Assembly (NCBI GenBank): GCA_035772785.1
Contig: JAOCPU010000045.1
Span: 1-64,000 of the forward strand
Reading direction: 5' to 3'
Source of the DNA: Phlebiopsis flavidoalba
Taxonomy: Eukaryota > Basidiomycota > Agaricomycetes > Polyporales > Phanerochaetaceae
DNA: 64,000 bases
The translations under genes were made by a program, and so were the position numbers. Shown piece by piece: positions 10,746 through 21,019 of the stretch. Below the pieces are notes generated by a model. It saw nothing but the letters and a program-made list of their open reading frames with translations, was not told where the DNA came from and did no database searches. How positions within the stretch are numbered: the first letter of the stretch is position 1; the number at the start of each line of letters is the position of its first letter.

Positions 10746-13700
10746 ACCAATGCGAGATCCCCCTACCCACAGCCTGAGTCCAACGTGGCTTAAACCCTTT
10801 TTTCCCTAAGCATAGTGCCGTTGTTCACAAACGAACCCTGCGCTGCCTACGCCTTCACTTCCGCGACGCCTTCACCGCGTCCCCGAGCTCATCAGGCCGC
10901 GACTCTCAGCCCTTTGTGCGTTAGACCTCTCTGCGATATCAACCCATGTGGAACTTAGTGAATCAATTCCCTCGGACAACCTCGCTCCCGCCGCCTTGTC
11001 GCACCGCTTCCCATTATGCGAACTAGCCCTGGTAAGTGCAGCTCAGGCCAATGAGGGGACCCTGCGATCATGACTACATTTTAAGCGGTTGTGATTCCCA
11101 ATAACTATCAAACATCCCCAGGAAACTTCCTTGGGTGTTGTTCGCAAACCAGTCCTATCACGACCAACGCAGGCGTGATAATCCCGTCTATCCTCAGGGG
11201 GACCGCCCTCGAGGATGAAGGGAGGCAGAACGACAAGTCCGACTGGTGGCGAGGACTATTCTGAAGGATAGATGATCCAGGCCCAAATACTCCTGGAAGT
11301 TACATGGTTTGTCATTCCGCGGACATGTGCCCGCATTGGCAGGAATATATAGTAACCCCGCTCTCCGGTCGTTAACGATTGACAGGGTAATCAACACGTT
11401 AGCCAACTAAGCAACTACCGTGCCAGAATTGGAAGGACCAGAGATGGCCAATCACCTTGAATACTGCAGGTTTACCATAGCCTAAGCAAGAAGTTCATCG
11501 AAGGTTTATCTCCGAGAGGTGGGATTTCTAAATAACCCATGCATTAGGGCGTTCTTCATAGAGTACTGAGGTTTCCAATCTTAGGGCACACCAATATTTT
11601 GAAAGAGGGTGCAGATCATTGGTGAGGGGGGATTGGGCAGGAATGGTGGCCCTCGGTTTTTCAGGACTTGATCCCTTGTGTGAGTTGCAAATCAATTGGG
11701 GCGAACCGTTCGCCCAATTCTCCGCTTTTATTACGGACGAGAAGCAGTCGTGTTGACTATAGAGGTCCTCTACCCTTGTTTGCACTTTTTTCCGTTTGTT
11801 TGGCTATTGCGCTCGACTTGATGTAGTACTGGGGGGGAAATGTGATAAGAGAGAGCCTGTCCCATAGATCTCACCAATCTCTGCCCAAAACCTTTCTTCT
11901 GTCGCTCTGCGCGCAGAGGCCAACAGCTGCTCAGTTGGGGCTAGTTATGACAATGCATACCTGACGTTTCCCTTCTTCATTCTCACAATCCCGCCAAAAG
12001 GCACAACAACGATCCACCGCGGATCATGAGTACACTCATACGGGGACAGCGCTTCATTTCCCTCAGCGAGATGAGTAATCATCCCACGCGCACAAAACCG
12101 TTCGCGCGCTCATCTACCTCGACAGCGGAGTGCGGGGTGCGGCCTTGGCCCTTCTCCCCCTCCCCCCTCCCCAAACAAGCGCATCACGTAGATGCGCCGC
12201 CCTACGCCCACGCATACTCTATCGCACTGCGCACGTTTAGCCTTTCCCACTGACGTAAAACAGCAAGAGGAAACGCACCGCGGGTCAAAGTCCCGGGACG
12301 GTCTGGACACAATCGCCCGCGCGCCCGCGGTCAGTCCAGCCGTCTCCTACTTTCCTACGCGCACTCAAAAGAAGTCATGGGTGTGCCAGCGTCCGTCGGC
12401 ACTGCACATTGAGGACGGCAGACAGTCCGACGAGGTGTGAGAGACGATCAGTTCTCAGAGTGGGGGCGTGTCGCGTCGAGAGGGTAATGATGCCAAGGCA
12501 AGGGGACCGTGTCGGAGCGCTAGGAGCGGAGGAGGGATTGTAGGGGATGAGGACGGGTGATGTTCCCAGGCGGGGATGGAGTAGGAGCGGGCTTTGCTGT
12601 GACACAATAGAGGGGCTACAGGAAACTATGAGTAGAAGATTCTTTAGAGTATGTGTTAGCATCTCCGTACTCGACAACGTCACCTAATAATGTCATCGAT
12701 ACAAACCTCTTGCCTATGGTCAATTTTACGTACGCCGTATCAAGACCGTAGGTCCTGCTCCAACGTCCAGAACGACGGAAACACCACACCCGCTACAGCA
12801 CCGTCCCCGGAGGCCCTTGAGCACGTCGCACACCTCCGCGCACAGGGAGACCCCCGCGCTTGTCTAGGTCGTGCGGATGTGCGCCGAAATGAATGGGCCG
12901 TACTATATACGAGACTCGTAAGGCCGCACGCGCGGATCACATTTGTGTAACAGCTCGGTGAGTATCATCGCCATCGAGGATGCCTGGACGGCGCACGCGC
13001 CATTTTATACTGCCGTGGCGACGAAACTTTGCTAGTATGGGCTGTAGCAGATGCGAAGAGAGTGGGTAGATTTGGAAGGAACTGATATGAGCGAAGCTGC
13101 AGAGGCTATGAAGTATCAGTTCTGGACGGTGTGCGGAAGTGAGCGAGACGGACCTGTTGTAGTCTCACGATGACGCGTCGCGGTACAAGTTGACAAGATG
13201 CAAGGGGGAGTTTCTTCTCGATGAACATCTTCATTGATACATAAGGCCGTCGGAATAAGCTTCGGCACGCCCGCCGTAGTGCCTGACGAGTGAAAACGAA
13301 TGTATATATCCCGCTTGTACACCGGACGGACGAGACATCATCCTCTTCCTGCAAGCCCTCTTCGTACGCAAGCATGCCCCTGCCTTCCTCAATCAGTGCA
13401 CCCAACACGGATATCATACGCAGTGACGCGTCCGGACACAGCGGGCCTTTGCGGCGCTTGCTCGCAAAAGCGTGACGACCTGGGCAAGGCGTGAAGAGAA
13501 CCCGGCGCGAGGCCCGCGGTCGTGAGTGCGCATAGTTTGCGGAGATCCCTCATCTCGGTGCCCGTAGGCCTGCTACATCGGTCAGCCCCCATGCTCATCT
13601 GGAAAAGAAGACAAGTACCACATTGCTGATGATGTCCTCGTGTGTGAGGATTTGACCCTAGTAGTGAGGCTTACGTCAGCGCAGGGAGGTCGCGATCCAC

Positions 13701-14918
13701 TCGTAGAAGGTGGTCTTGGCCCAAGCGGGGGTTCGGGCGATGAACTAGGGTATTGGGCGAAGGATGGTTCGGGTCCGGTCGCCGCAGGGGGTAATGACCG
13801 CGCGAAATGAAAAGCGAGAACTAGTTGCTGGAGGTCCCTGCAGACATTGTAACTCGGAGTCCGGGGATCGAGTACACCTAATACCATTCAGCTGATTGGA
13901 CAAGAGTGAGCGTCCATGCACAACGCTCTGGTAGGAAAAGAAGGAAGGCTGGACGGCGGCGTCGGGTCTGTCAGCGAGAGGAGAGCAAGTAGTCTCGTTC
14001 CCATCCCGCACCGGACTCCGAAAGCGCAGGCTTTCGGCCGGCGAATCGGACATCGAAAACAACGGATGTTCGCCGTTCGTCCAGAGGTAGGCTCGTAACC
14101 GCGTGTTTCCGCTCGTGAGGCACGTGGTAATCGCACACCGCGCCTTTTTGTTGGGTTGATGGTGGCGGCGTCGGAGTGCGAACCGTGCCAACTCGCTCAA
14201 GCCGTTATCGGCACGGCTGAATTTGAACGCGGGCTGGGAAGTTCCGAGCCTAGTCCAGAGGGTCAGGTGCGTTTGGATCATGACCGGCTAGTACTACATC
14301 GCGCGCACATGATCGTTAGTCTCCCTAGGCAGACTTTATATAATCGGCCTATGGCGAGCCCACTCTCGCCGTCGTATACATCCTTTCGCGGAGGCCCTGC
14401 TATCCTGGCCCTTCGAGCTCGGACATAGCGTACACCAAATTAAAATAAGACTATTCTGTGCATTTCCTTCGACTACCAGACTAGCCCTCTTGGAGACCTG
14501 ACCACTTTGCTATCCAACCGCTGTCCGGCGATATGAACGGTCGCGCCGCTCCGCTCAATGCCCCCCTCTAGTTTCAAACTGAGGTGATAATGTCCTAGCA
14601 ATAGTAAAATGTTGTGGAGAAAACACTATATAATGTCAGGACCCACCGGAGTTCTCGTGGCCGCCCAGCCCCAGTTTGAAGCGCCATGACTCCCGCATAT
14701 ACCCGGCACAGACTCCATATCCTACTATGTATGAGTTATTTTTATGTGAAATTTCCCTGATGGTTGCATCTGCACTGCTATCACGCTCCTTACTATGTCT
14801 TGCTCCCCTTTGGTGATCAGGGCAGTATTGATAATATGGGATTCCTGCTTTCTCTATCATGCTTGTGACCAAAGGAAATTTTCTGGGGGTAGTATAGTAT
14901 ATGCGACGAATTTTTGGT
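10746..14918. other. no recognisable gene
   Basis: About 4.2 kb. A stretch at roughly 10860-11033 stays open on the plus strand and runs into a GTAAGT donor-like sequence, so an exon remnant is possible, but I do not recognise it. A long minus-strand frame at 13745-14281 has no family-like motif. No RNA gene was seen. Confidence 0.35.
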
Positions 14919-14923
14919 GGAAC
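14919..14923. repeat. target-site duplication, left (GGAAC)
   Basis: GGAAC directly abuts the left end of the TRIM and is repeated exactly at 15885-15889 after its right end. A 5-bp duplication is what integrase-mediated LTR-retrotransposon insertion leaves. Confidence 0.9.
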
Positions 14924-15140
14924 TGATAATAAAAGTGTATGCGCGGAGGGGTGGTGATTATCGTCTACACTTCGGTTGCCATTCCGTGTACATACAGGGG
15001 GTTTATATACACCAGAAACTATCTAGAATATTCCTACCGACCATATGGCGCGGTGGGCCTGCTTACCAATCCCGACGTCATATCCTATTCCAGAATCTTC
15101 CCGCACCCCACTTCCACATGCGCGGCTCGATATTCCAACA
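14924..15140 (-). repeat. 3' LTR of the TRIM
   Basis: 217 bp, matching the 5' LTR apart from two one-base indels. The same TATA-like sequence is at 15001-15010. It is directly preceded, on the minus strand, by the polypurine tract. Confidence 0.93.
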
Positions 15141-15149
15141 CTCCCCCTC
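15141..15149 (-). other. polypurine tract of the TRIM
   Basis: GAGGGGGAG on the minus strand, directly against the start of the 3' LTR, in the position expected for second-strand priming. Confidence 0.8.
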
Positions 15150-15394
15150 GAACGCGCATATCCCAGAACCAATTGTGAACTTCCGCTGTGGTCAACACCA
15201 GCCGGCGCCTATCCCACGCGAACATACCGTTCTCTCGCACTAAAAGGCCTCGGCTCGCATTCAAACAACTCCCCCTGAAGCACGGCATAGGCCACAATTC
15301 GTTCGATGACTCCCACTGGATCTGTTCTCTACACTTGTAGACACACAAGCGAGACCGAACGTCCGCGCGGCGCGCATCCGAAAACGGCTAAGTG

Positions 15395-15584
15395 GCGTAT
15401 ACACGCACAAACAAAGACCGCGACGGCGTAGAGACGCCCGAAGCGAAAGCGTAGAAACGCAGCACGGCTAGAAAGCCAACGCGGTGTAGACAGACACCAA
15501 ACGGGTAGAAACCCATCAACGATGCGTAGAAACGCACGGGTAGAGACCCAACGGCTAGAAAGCCAGGCTCGACGTAGAGACGCC
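15395..15584. repeat. array of ten mini-hairpins with a conserved TAGARA loop
   Basis: Plus-strand hairpins in order: GCG-TATACA-CGC (15395), GGCG-TAGAGA-CGCC (15425), GCG-TAGAAA-CGC (15449), GGC-TAGAAA-GCC (15466), GGTG-TAGACAGA-CACC (15483), GGG-TAGAAA-CCC (15503), TGCG-TAGAAA-CGCA (15523), GGG-TAGAGA-CCC (15538), GGC-TAGAAA-GCC (15553), GACG-TAGAGA-CGCC with one mismatch (15571). Stem sequence varies while pairing is kept, and the loop is nearly constant. Start-to-start spacing ranges from 15 to 30 and is often not a multiple of three. A repetitive peptide is therefore unlikely to be what is conserved, although the minus strand is open across the array. In the element's sense the loops read TYTCTA. 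The array fills much of the TRIM interior; its function is unknown. Confidence 0.9.
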
Positions 15585-15654
15585 GAAATGCGGGTGGTCC
15601 GCCGAAGTAGCGCAAAAGAGTGACAGTAACGAGAGAAGGGTACCGCCGCCCAAG

Positions 15655-15669
15655 GCGGGGCTCATAACC
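15655..15669 (-). other. primer-binding site of the TRIM
   Basis: The minus strand reads GGTTATGAGCCCCGC immediately inside the 5' LTR. Its complement, GCGGGGCTCATAACC, has the form of a fungal initiator tRNA-Met anticodon stem and loop with CAT in the anticodon. Priming by a cleaved half tRNA-iMet is established for copia; its use here is inferred from the sequence match. Confidence 0.8.
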
Positions 15670-15884
15670 TGATAATAAAGTGTATGCGCGGAGGGGTGGT
15701 GATTATCGTCTACACTTCGGTTGCCATTCCGTGTACATACAGGGGGTTTATATACACAGAAACTATCTAGAATATTCCTACCGACCATATGGCGCGGTGG
15801 GCCTGCTTACCAATCCCGACGTCATATCCTATTCCAGAATCTTCCCGCACCCCACTTCCACATGCGCGGCTCGATATTCCAACA
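15670..15884 (-). repeat. 5' LTR of the TRIM
   Basis: 215 bp, TGTTGGAATATC at its start and TTATCA at its end on the minus strand. It contains a TATA-like GTATATAAAC (15746-15755), a plausible promoter for the element. Relative to the other LTR it lacks one A in the terminal A-run and one C in the ACACCAG/ACACAG word. Confidence 0.93.
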
Positions 15885-15889
15885 GGAAC
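15885..15889. repeat. target-site duplication, right (GGAAC)
   Basis: Exact copy of 14919-14923, marking the right boundary of the TRIM. Confidence 0.9.
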
Positions 15890-17125
15890 CCTGTGCATCT
15901 CTTAGGGTGTAAATTGGTTCAACACGGGTGAACAAGGCTGTATTCTCTGCTCTATTTTCAGCACTGATGGAAAGGTCCCCGGCGATCCCTTCAATTCTGA
16001 AAAACTGTGAGCTCGACGAGGTATTAGATCACATACCCCTATATGATCCGCCACAAATTGTAATATTGCAGGGGATAGATTGATAGATGAAAGTAGTACC
16101 AGAAGCATCGTTGCTAGACTATAGCAACACCCGGTAAAGTGACGTAACGTTCCGTGACATGGCGTGATATAGCGTAGTGTAGCGTTAACAGGAAACGTTG
16201 GCGAACGGGAGAACGTGAATTTCACAACCATCCCACTGCGGAGATGGTAAGGCAGCCTACGCCGACGGAGAAGTGCCTCACACTGGATAAGAGAGTGAGA
16301 TGTGCCGTGGTCATGCATTCGATTCCGGAGGCAAGCATTTTTTTGTACGCACGGCGCACTTGCGCGCTCCGAAAAGTTAGGATGCGGGTTAGTAGTCTCG
16401 GAGGGTACTCAGGGTTTTGGGTTTTTGGGTTGCGGGTCTTAGGCTTTCGGGCCTTGAGTTTGCTTTTGGTCTAGGGCTCAGGGTCTCCAAAAAAGCACTC
16501 CGTTGAGCAGACTCACCCCATACAGGAGCAACACCAATTAAAAAACACAATTAAATCACAACTGTTTACACACAAATCAAAACATGCACTAAACAGCAGC
16601 TACAATATACCCAAAAAAGACAGTCAAAAATCGCGGCAACCACCACACGCAGCTCAAAACGCAGACCGCCACCGAATCCCGCGCCCACCACCGCGCCCCC
16701 TCGCCCTCCGACAGCTTATCGAGCTCCACCTCCACCGACGGCCTCACATCCACACATCACCCTCACGCTCTCGGCAGGCGTGCCCGCGAGCACGCGCGCG
16801 CTGGAGCGGCGCGAGGCTTGGCGCGGGCGGTATTTGAGTGCGTGCGCGTGCGCGCGGGGGCGAGCCACGAGCGGGGGGTGTGCGAGCGCACGAGGGATGG
16901 TGGGGAGGGAGACTTGGCGCGCGGGAAGAGCGCGGTGGTGGGCGTGAGCGGGAGGGAGAGGGTGCTTGTGAGGAAGGTGTCGGTGTGGTATTCCTTTGAG
17001 GCGCGGACTATTACGGCGGAGAAGACGATGCCCTGTGTGTGCCGTGATCATTAGCGAGGGGTGTCGCGTTTAAACTTGGATGGGGAAACTTACGATTATG
17101 GGGGATATCAGACCCGTTGGGCTGT
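15890..17125. other. no recognisable gene; G-rich telomere-like tract inside
   Basis: 16403-16490 is a run of GGGT, TTTTGGGT, TCTTAGG and CTAGGGCTCAGGG words that loosely resembles degenerate TTAGGG repeats. 16132-16190 is a string of diverged five-to-eight-base ACGT/AGCGT words. A GC-rich frame at 16818-17054 has no recognisable motif. No gene is supported. Confidence 0.4.
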
Positions 17126-18024
17126 TTAGTGGGTGGCGTTGGAAGGAAGGGAGGGAATGGATTCGTACCGCAGCGTGAGGACGATGAACCGGATATCGCT
17201 CGTGCTTGCGACGACGCTCGTGACGATGAGGATAGTCCCTTCAGCAGGAGCGTGTACACGAACGCTAACGGACCCCATCAGCACAACGCAAGTGAAGATA
17301 CACCCAGGGAGCTTACCGCAGGACTCGACGATGACAGCGATGACGCCCCATGAAGCGCACACCCGAGACCGAGTGGCCCGACACGTTACGGTCGGATCGT
17401 CCAGATTTTCCACGCGATGGGCACTGGCTGCCCGGTACGCTTTTGGAGTTTTAAGAGGAGGGTGGGAACGCACGGGAGCAGAAGAGGTTGAGCGCCATGG
17501 GGCAGGGTGACTGCGTTAGAAGTATTTCACGCGCAGGTCACGGCGGCGGCGACCATGACGTTGTCGCCGGGCTGGACGTTGGGTGATAGAGGACCGAGGT
17601 TGCCCAGGAGGATAATACTTGTAAAAGGAACAGTCGGTTTATTTACTAGAGAGCACAAGGAGTTTGAACGTACCGATATCGGCAATAAAGAAGATCGAGG
17701 GAGGGACGACGATGCTGTAGTTGCGGCTCCACACCACAAACGTCCGATACAAAATAAGCCCGTCCAAAACGAGTGTGACAGCGACGTATGTACGCGCTCT
17801 TCGTGAGGTTCATAACCGCGCTCGCGTGTTGATATGACTGTAATACACCACCGGGGGCGCATCCGCCACATCCATATGCGCCGTAAACGCCTCCACAACG
17901 CGCACAACATCCACAACCAGATGCTGTTTCCCCCATCAGCCATCTTCCCAGCACGATGGAGAGAAAAACTCACCGCGGTAATCAGCGCAAAGATCACAAG
18001 CGCGGTGGCGATGAGATACCGCAT
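17126..18024 (-). pseudogene. seven-helix basidiomycete membrane protein, copy B
   Basis: Read from 18024 on the minus strand: MRYLIATALVIFALITAVSF (first helix), then NLTKSAY. After a 4-base duplication (TACATAC near 17795) the frame changes and gives VAVTLVLDGLILYRTFVVWS, RNYSIVVPPSIFFIADIG and an intron donor. This is the hallmark second block of a large Agaricomycete seven-helix family. Downstream, VQPGDN and then CIFTCVVLMGSVSVRV and LIVTSVVASTSDIRFIVLTL fit the later helices. It is divergently arranged with the SDR at 18940, the same layout as copy A at 3.6-5.2 kb. At least two frame changes prevent a continuous product. Family function is not established. Confidence 0.75.
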
Positions 18025-18939
18025 ATCCCGCCCCTGCACCATCCTGCGCGGCGCCGCACGAGCACCTGCACACACTCGAGAAACACAACCACGTACCGAC
18101 CCCTGCTCCGCTCAGCTTCCCACCATCTAAAAAGCCACACCGCGCTCACCGTACCACGACGGCCTCGCGAGGACCGTCCCCAGGAGCTCGCCTTGGGAGC
18201 GAGGAGGTAGATCGTCATGCCTTCTACCGTGCGATGCGGCGGTGGGGGCTCGAAGCGAGAGAGCGAGAGGCGGTGAGAGGTGAGTCGAGAGACGAACCGT
18301 GGGCAAAGGCTAGATATGCGCGGATGCGGAGCGTGGGTGGGCGCGCGGGCCGGATGGGGCAAGCGCGTGCACGGATGGGGACGCGCGCGAGGCACTGTAT
18401 CACGGCGCGCGGCGGCGTGCGACAGGGAGCGTGCCTGTTGCCTGCTTCGCGGGCTTCGCTGCGTGGCGCGGACGTGCGGGGGTGGTGCGGGGGGCTTTGC
18501 GCCCGTCGGGGGTGTATGGAGATCCTGTGGTGGTGGGCCGGCCGAGTAGGAGTGTAGATAGGTAAGGATATATGGAAATGACGCCGCGTGGCGACGGCTG
18601 CGCGTGGCGCGGGGAGGGCGAGGGTGATGCGCCCTGATGCGCTGCGGCACGACTCCTGCACGGGGGGACATACGATCTTTCGTCTCCTGTCGAGCGCCGG
18701 CGCCACCCCCAGGCGGCGCTGATAGCGTGCCAGCGGCTCGGACGCGCATGCCTGCGTTCGGGCGCGCATCCTCTTATGAAATCTGGCCGCCTCAGATTTA
18801 TTAATCGTATGTGGCTGACTAGGACGACACTGGTTTTGATGGTTCTATGAAATCCAGAAAGTTTGCCGGTCTGTTATAAGCTGGAGACGACTCCGGTGAG
18901 CGAGCAACCCCCCTTCTCATCCCCCTGTCCAGACGCACC
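18025..18939. other. 5' region between the divergent copy-B pair
   Basis: GC-rich sequence between the membrane protein and the dehydrogenase, with long frames on both strands that carry no recognisable motif and arginine/alanine-rich composition. It resembles 4025-4800, so it belongs to the duplicated block and probably holds both promoters. Confidence 0.5.
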
Positions 18940-20215
18940 ATGGTCTCCGTGTGCCCAACTCCGCCCGCGGGACAAAGCTCGTGTGGTACATCACAGGGTA
19001 CCACACACCCTTCGGCTCACAGTGCGCCACTGACAGCGACCCAGGCACACTCCTCCGGATCCTTCGGCTTCGGTAAACGCCTCGTCCTCATCCTCCTCGC
19101 ACGCGGCGACAAGGTCATACGCGACTCACGCGCGCGCTCGCTCGCCGCGCTTGACTTTCCACCCGCGGAGAACCTGCGGCTGACAGGGCTCGACGTGACG
19201 GAGGGCTCGCGGCTGGCGCGATTCGCGCGCAAGGCGGAAGGAGGCGATCGGGCGTTCTTCGGGCGCGTGGACGTGCTCGTCAATAACGCAGGGGACCGGC
19301 GCGAAAGGCACGAACTCGCAGGGAGTCTGGGGTTACGTCGTACGTCGCGCCTCGCGAAAACGCAAAGGCTGATGTGTAAAAAGCTCGGAGGGCCTCCGCG
19401 CGCAGTTTGACGACGCGAATGTGTTTGGGCTGCGTCGACGTGACGACTGGCGTACTTGCGTTCTGCCGCACATGCGCAAGCGCAGGTCCGGCACCACTCG
19501 TCCTCCTCGGGAGCCGCTCGAGCTGGGACGCCCGAGAACACCGGTGAGTTGAAGCCGCCCCCTGCTCTCCCTGCGACTGTGCTGACGTCTGTGCTACCGG
19601 ACAGGAAGGTACGCAGCTGCCTTAGTTCACACGCGCCTGCGTCACACCTTCGCGTACAGGCCTATACGCAGGCTGTCCAAAAGCAGTTGTGCCGCCGTAC
19701 GAGGTGCGTACACCACCGCCCGTCTCCACCCCCCGCTAACGCAAGCCCCCAGCCCTCGCGTGGTGAAACGCTGCACTGACGACCCTCGCCGCCCTTCAAA
19801 CCTAAGCGTATTCATCGTCGAAGCCCGGACTGCCTTCCGCACAGAACGCATCTTGGCGCAGCCGCTCGCGCCCGCGCGGCCAGCGCTAGCGGCCGTACGA
19901 CGACTGCGAGCACGCGCGGCGGCGGCTCTTACGCACCGCGGCGTTACGTGCGCGCAGCCGGGCCGAACCCGCGGTCCGCGCGATGGCGCTGCTCGTCGAC
20001 GTCGTGCGTCGGGCGATGGCGTGGCGCGTGGGCGCGGCTGCGTTTCCTTTGTACCCGACCACCTTGCGCGGCCTAGGAAGCGGAGGGGATGCGATCCGGG
20101 TCAAGTGTGCGAGTTGCTCGGGTGTGTGGGAGGAGTGGGGGCCCTGGTCCGATTCGGGACACGGGCTCGAGGAAGGAGGAGGTGGGCGCCACAAGGACGG
20201 GCGGGGAGGCGACTA
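18940..20215 (+). pseudogene. short-chain dehydrogenase/reductase, copy B, interrupted
   Basis: SDRs are NAD(P)-dependent Rossmann-fold oxidoreductases. From the ATG at 18940, TKLVWYITG is followed by SSGSFGFGKRLVLILLARGD (nucleotide-binding loop), ALDFPPAENLRLTGLDVTEG and FFGRVDVLVNNAG (the family N-N-A-G motif, ending near 19292). Later blocks lie in changing frames: QFDDANVFGL (about 19401), VLPHMRKRRSGT (about 19461) and VLLGSRSSWDARE. An intron follows, about 19542-19602, and then a YAA.. block at the position of the catalytic Tyr-x-x-x-Lys. Next come NLSVFIVEARTAFRTE (about 19800) and a C-terminal ALLVDVVR..WEEWGP region (about 19985-20145). Several frameshifts break it. The catalytic lysine cannot be assigned with certainty. 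The substrate is unknown. Confidence 0.85.
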
Positions 20216-21019
20216 ATTGAGGGACTGCGTTGGAGGGTTTCGATGCGATCGGGTGAGTTGTCCCCCGCCTCGGGAGGCGGATCGTGCGGGTCGTCTTGGT
20301 CGTAGCCCGCCGGAGGCATTTGCGCAAGGCATCGTGGAGTGTCGTCTCCGCCGCCCCCCGCGCGGCGAGGCGCCGGCGGCAGCGTGTGGGCATGTTGTTG
20401 CAGAACCGGCGCGGTTTGGATCGAGCACTTGTGGCGCAGAATTCATATGTATATGAAGCACGGTGCAGGCTCCTTTTGTGATGGAGCGACAACACGACGC
20501 AGGCCGTGCAGATGTGGATCCGTGAGCTGGCTGGCAGCGCACGTGGCGGGGCCCTGGGAGGCTGGATCCGGTTCATACTCTCGATAGCGGCGTCGTCGTC
20601 CGGCGAATCGCGCAATGCTGTTGGCGAAGGGTCGCCTTCGGCGGGTCGCACCTGCACCTACCTGCAACGCGCGTCGTCGCGTCGCGCTGCGCGTCACCGG
20701 TGGGTGGCCGCGCCCGGGAGCCGTGTAGCACACGAAGGAGCACGCGGGCCCGCGGGCGGGCAGGCATGCGTGTTCCCAGGGTCGCTCTAGAAACGTGGGG
20801 TCGCGACTGTCTCCTTCCCGCCCGGCTTGCGCTGCCCCGCGGAGTGCGATTGGCCAGCCCCCGAAAGACTCTCTCCTGCACCGCGACCTTGTATTTGATG
20901 AGCCCAGGATCGCCCGTGCCTGCGCCCTCCTCTTCCTCCTCCCATCTCGCTGTGCACCTCGACGCTGCGCTGGCCCGCCTGCTCGCCGCCCGACGCGATC
21001 CCCGCTAGCGCCGCCGACC
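20216..21019. other. intergenic region upstream of the P450
   Basis: GC-rich with long frames on both strands, but codon composition is arginine/alanine-skewed and no family motif is visible. It should contain the P450 promoter. Confidence 0.45.

Larger units (their letters stand above)
14924..15884 (-). mobile_element. TRIM: non-autonomous Copia-type LTR retrotransposon, 961 bp
   Basis: Two direct repeats of 217 and 215 bp, 14924-15140 and 15670-15884, flank a 529-bp interior. They differ only by two single-base indels. Each LTR begins TG and ends CA, and the whole is bracketed by GGAAC duplications, so the element is structurally complete. Orientation is minus: read that way the LTR starts TGTTGGAATATC. 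The interior begins with GGTTATGAGCCCCGC, complementary to the anticodon arm of initiator tRNA-Met, which is the half-tRNA primer type known for Drosophila copia. It ends with the purine tract GAGGGGGAG directly before the 3' LTR. No gag or pol coding is present, only a 75-codon repetitive frame (15388-15615) that overlaps a mini-hairpin array. Mobility would need proteins from an autonomous relative. LTR near-identity indicates a recent insertion. Confidence 0.93.

Noticed and set aside
15395..15584. CRISPR-like array
   Set aside because: Units are 12-16 bases with variable stems and tiny spacers, in a eukaryotic retroelement, so it does not meet the repeat/spacer layout of CRISPR.
15388..15615. 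75-codon repetitive minus-strand frame inside the TRIM as a protein-coding gene
   Set aside because: The peptide repeats only reflect the hairpin units. Unit spacing is not in a constant frame, so structure rather than a protein is the simpler explanation.
17994..18749. Open frame of 251 codons on the minus strand, the second longest in the window
   Set aside because: Arginine/proline/histidine-rich composition in GC-rich DNA, overlapping the promoter region of a divergent gene pair, with no recognisable motif. Best explained as a chance frame.
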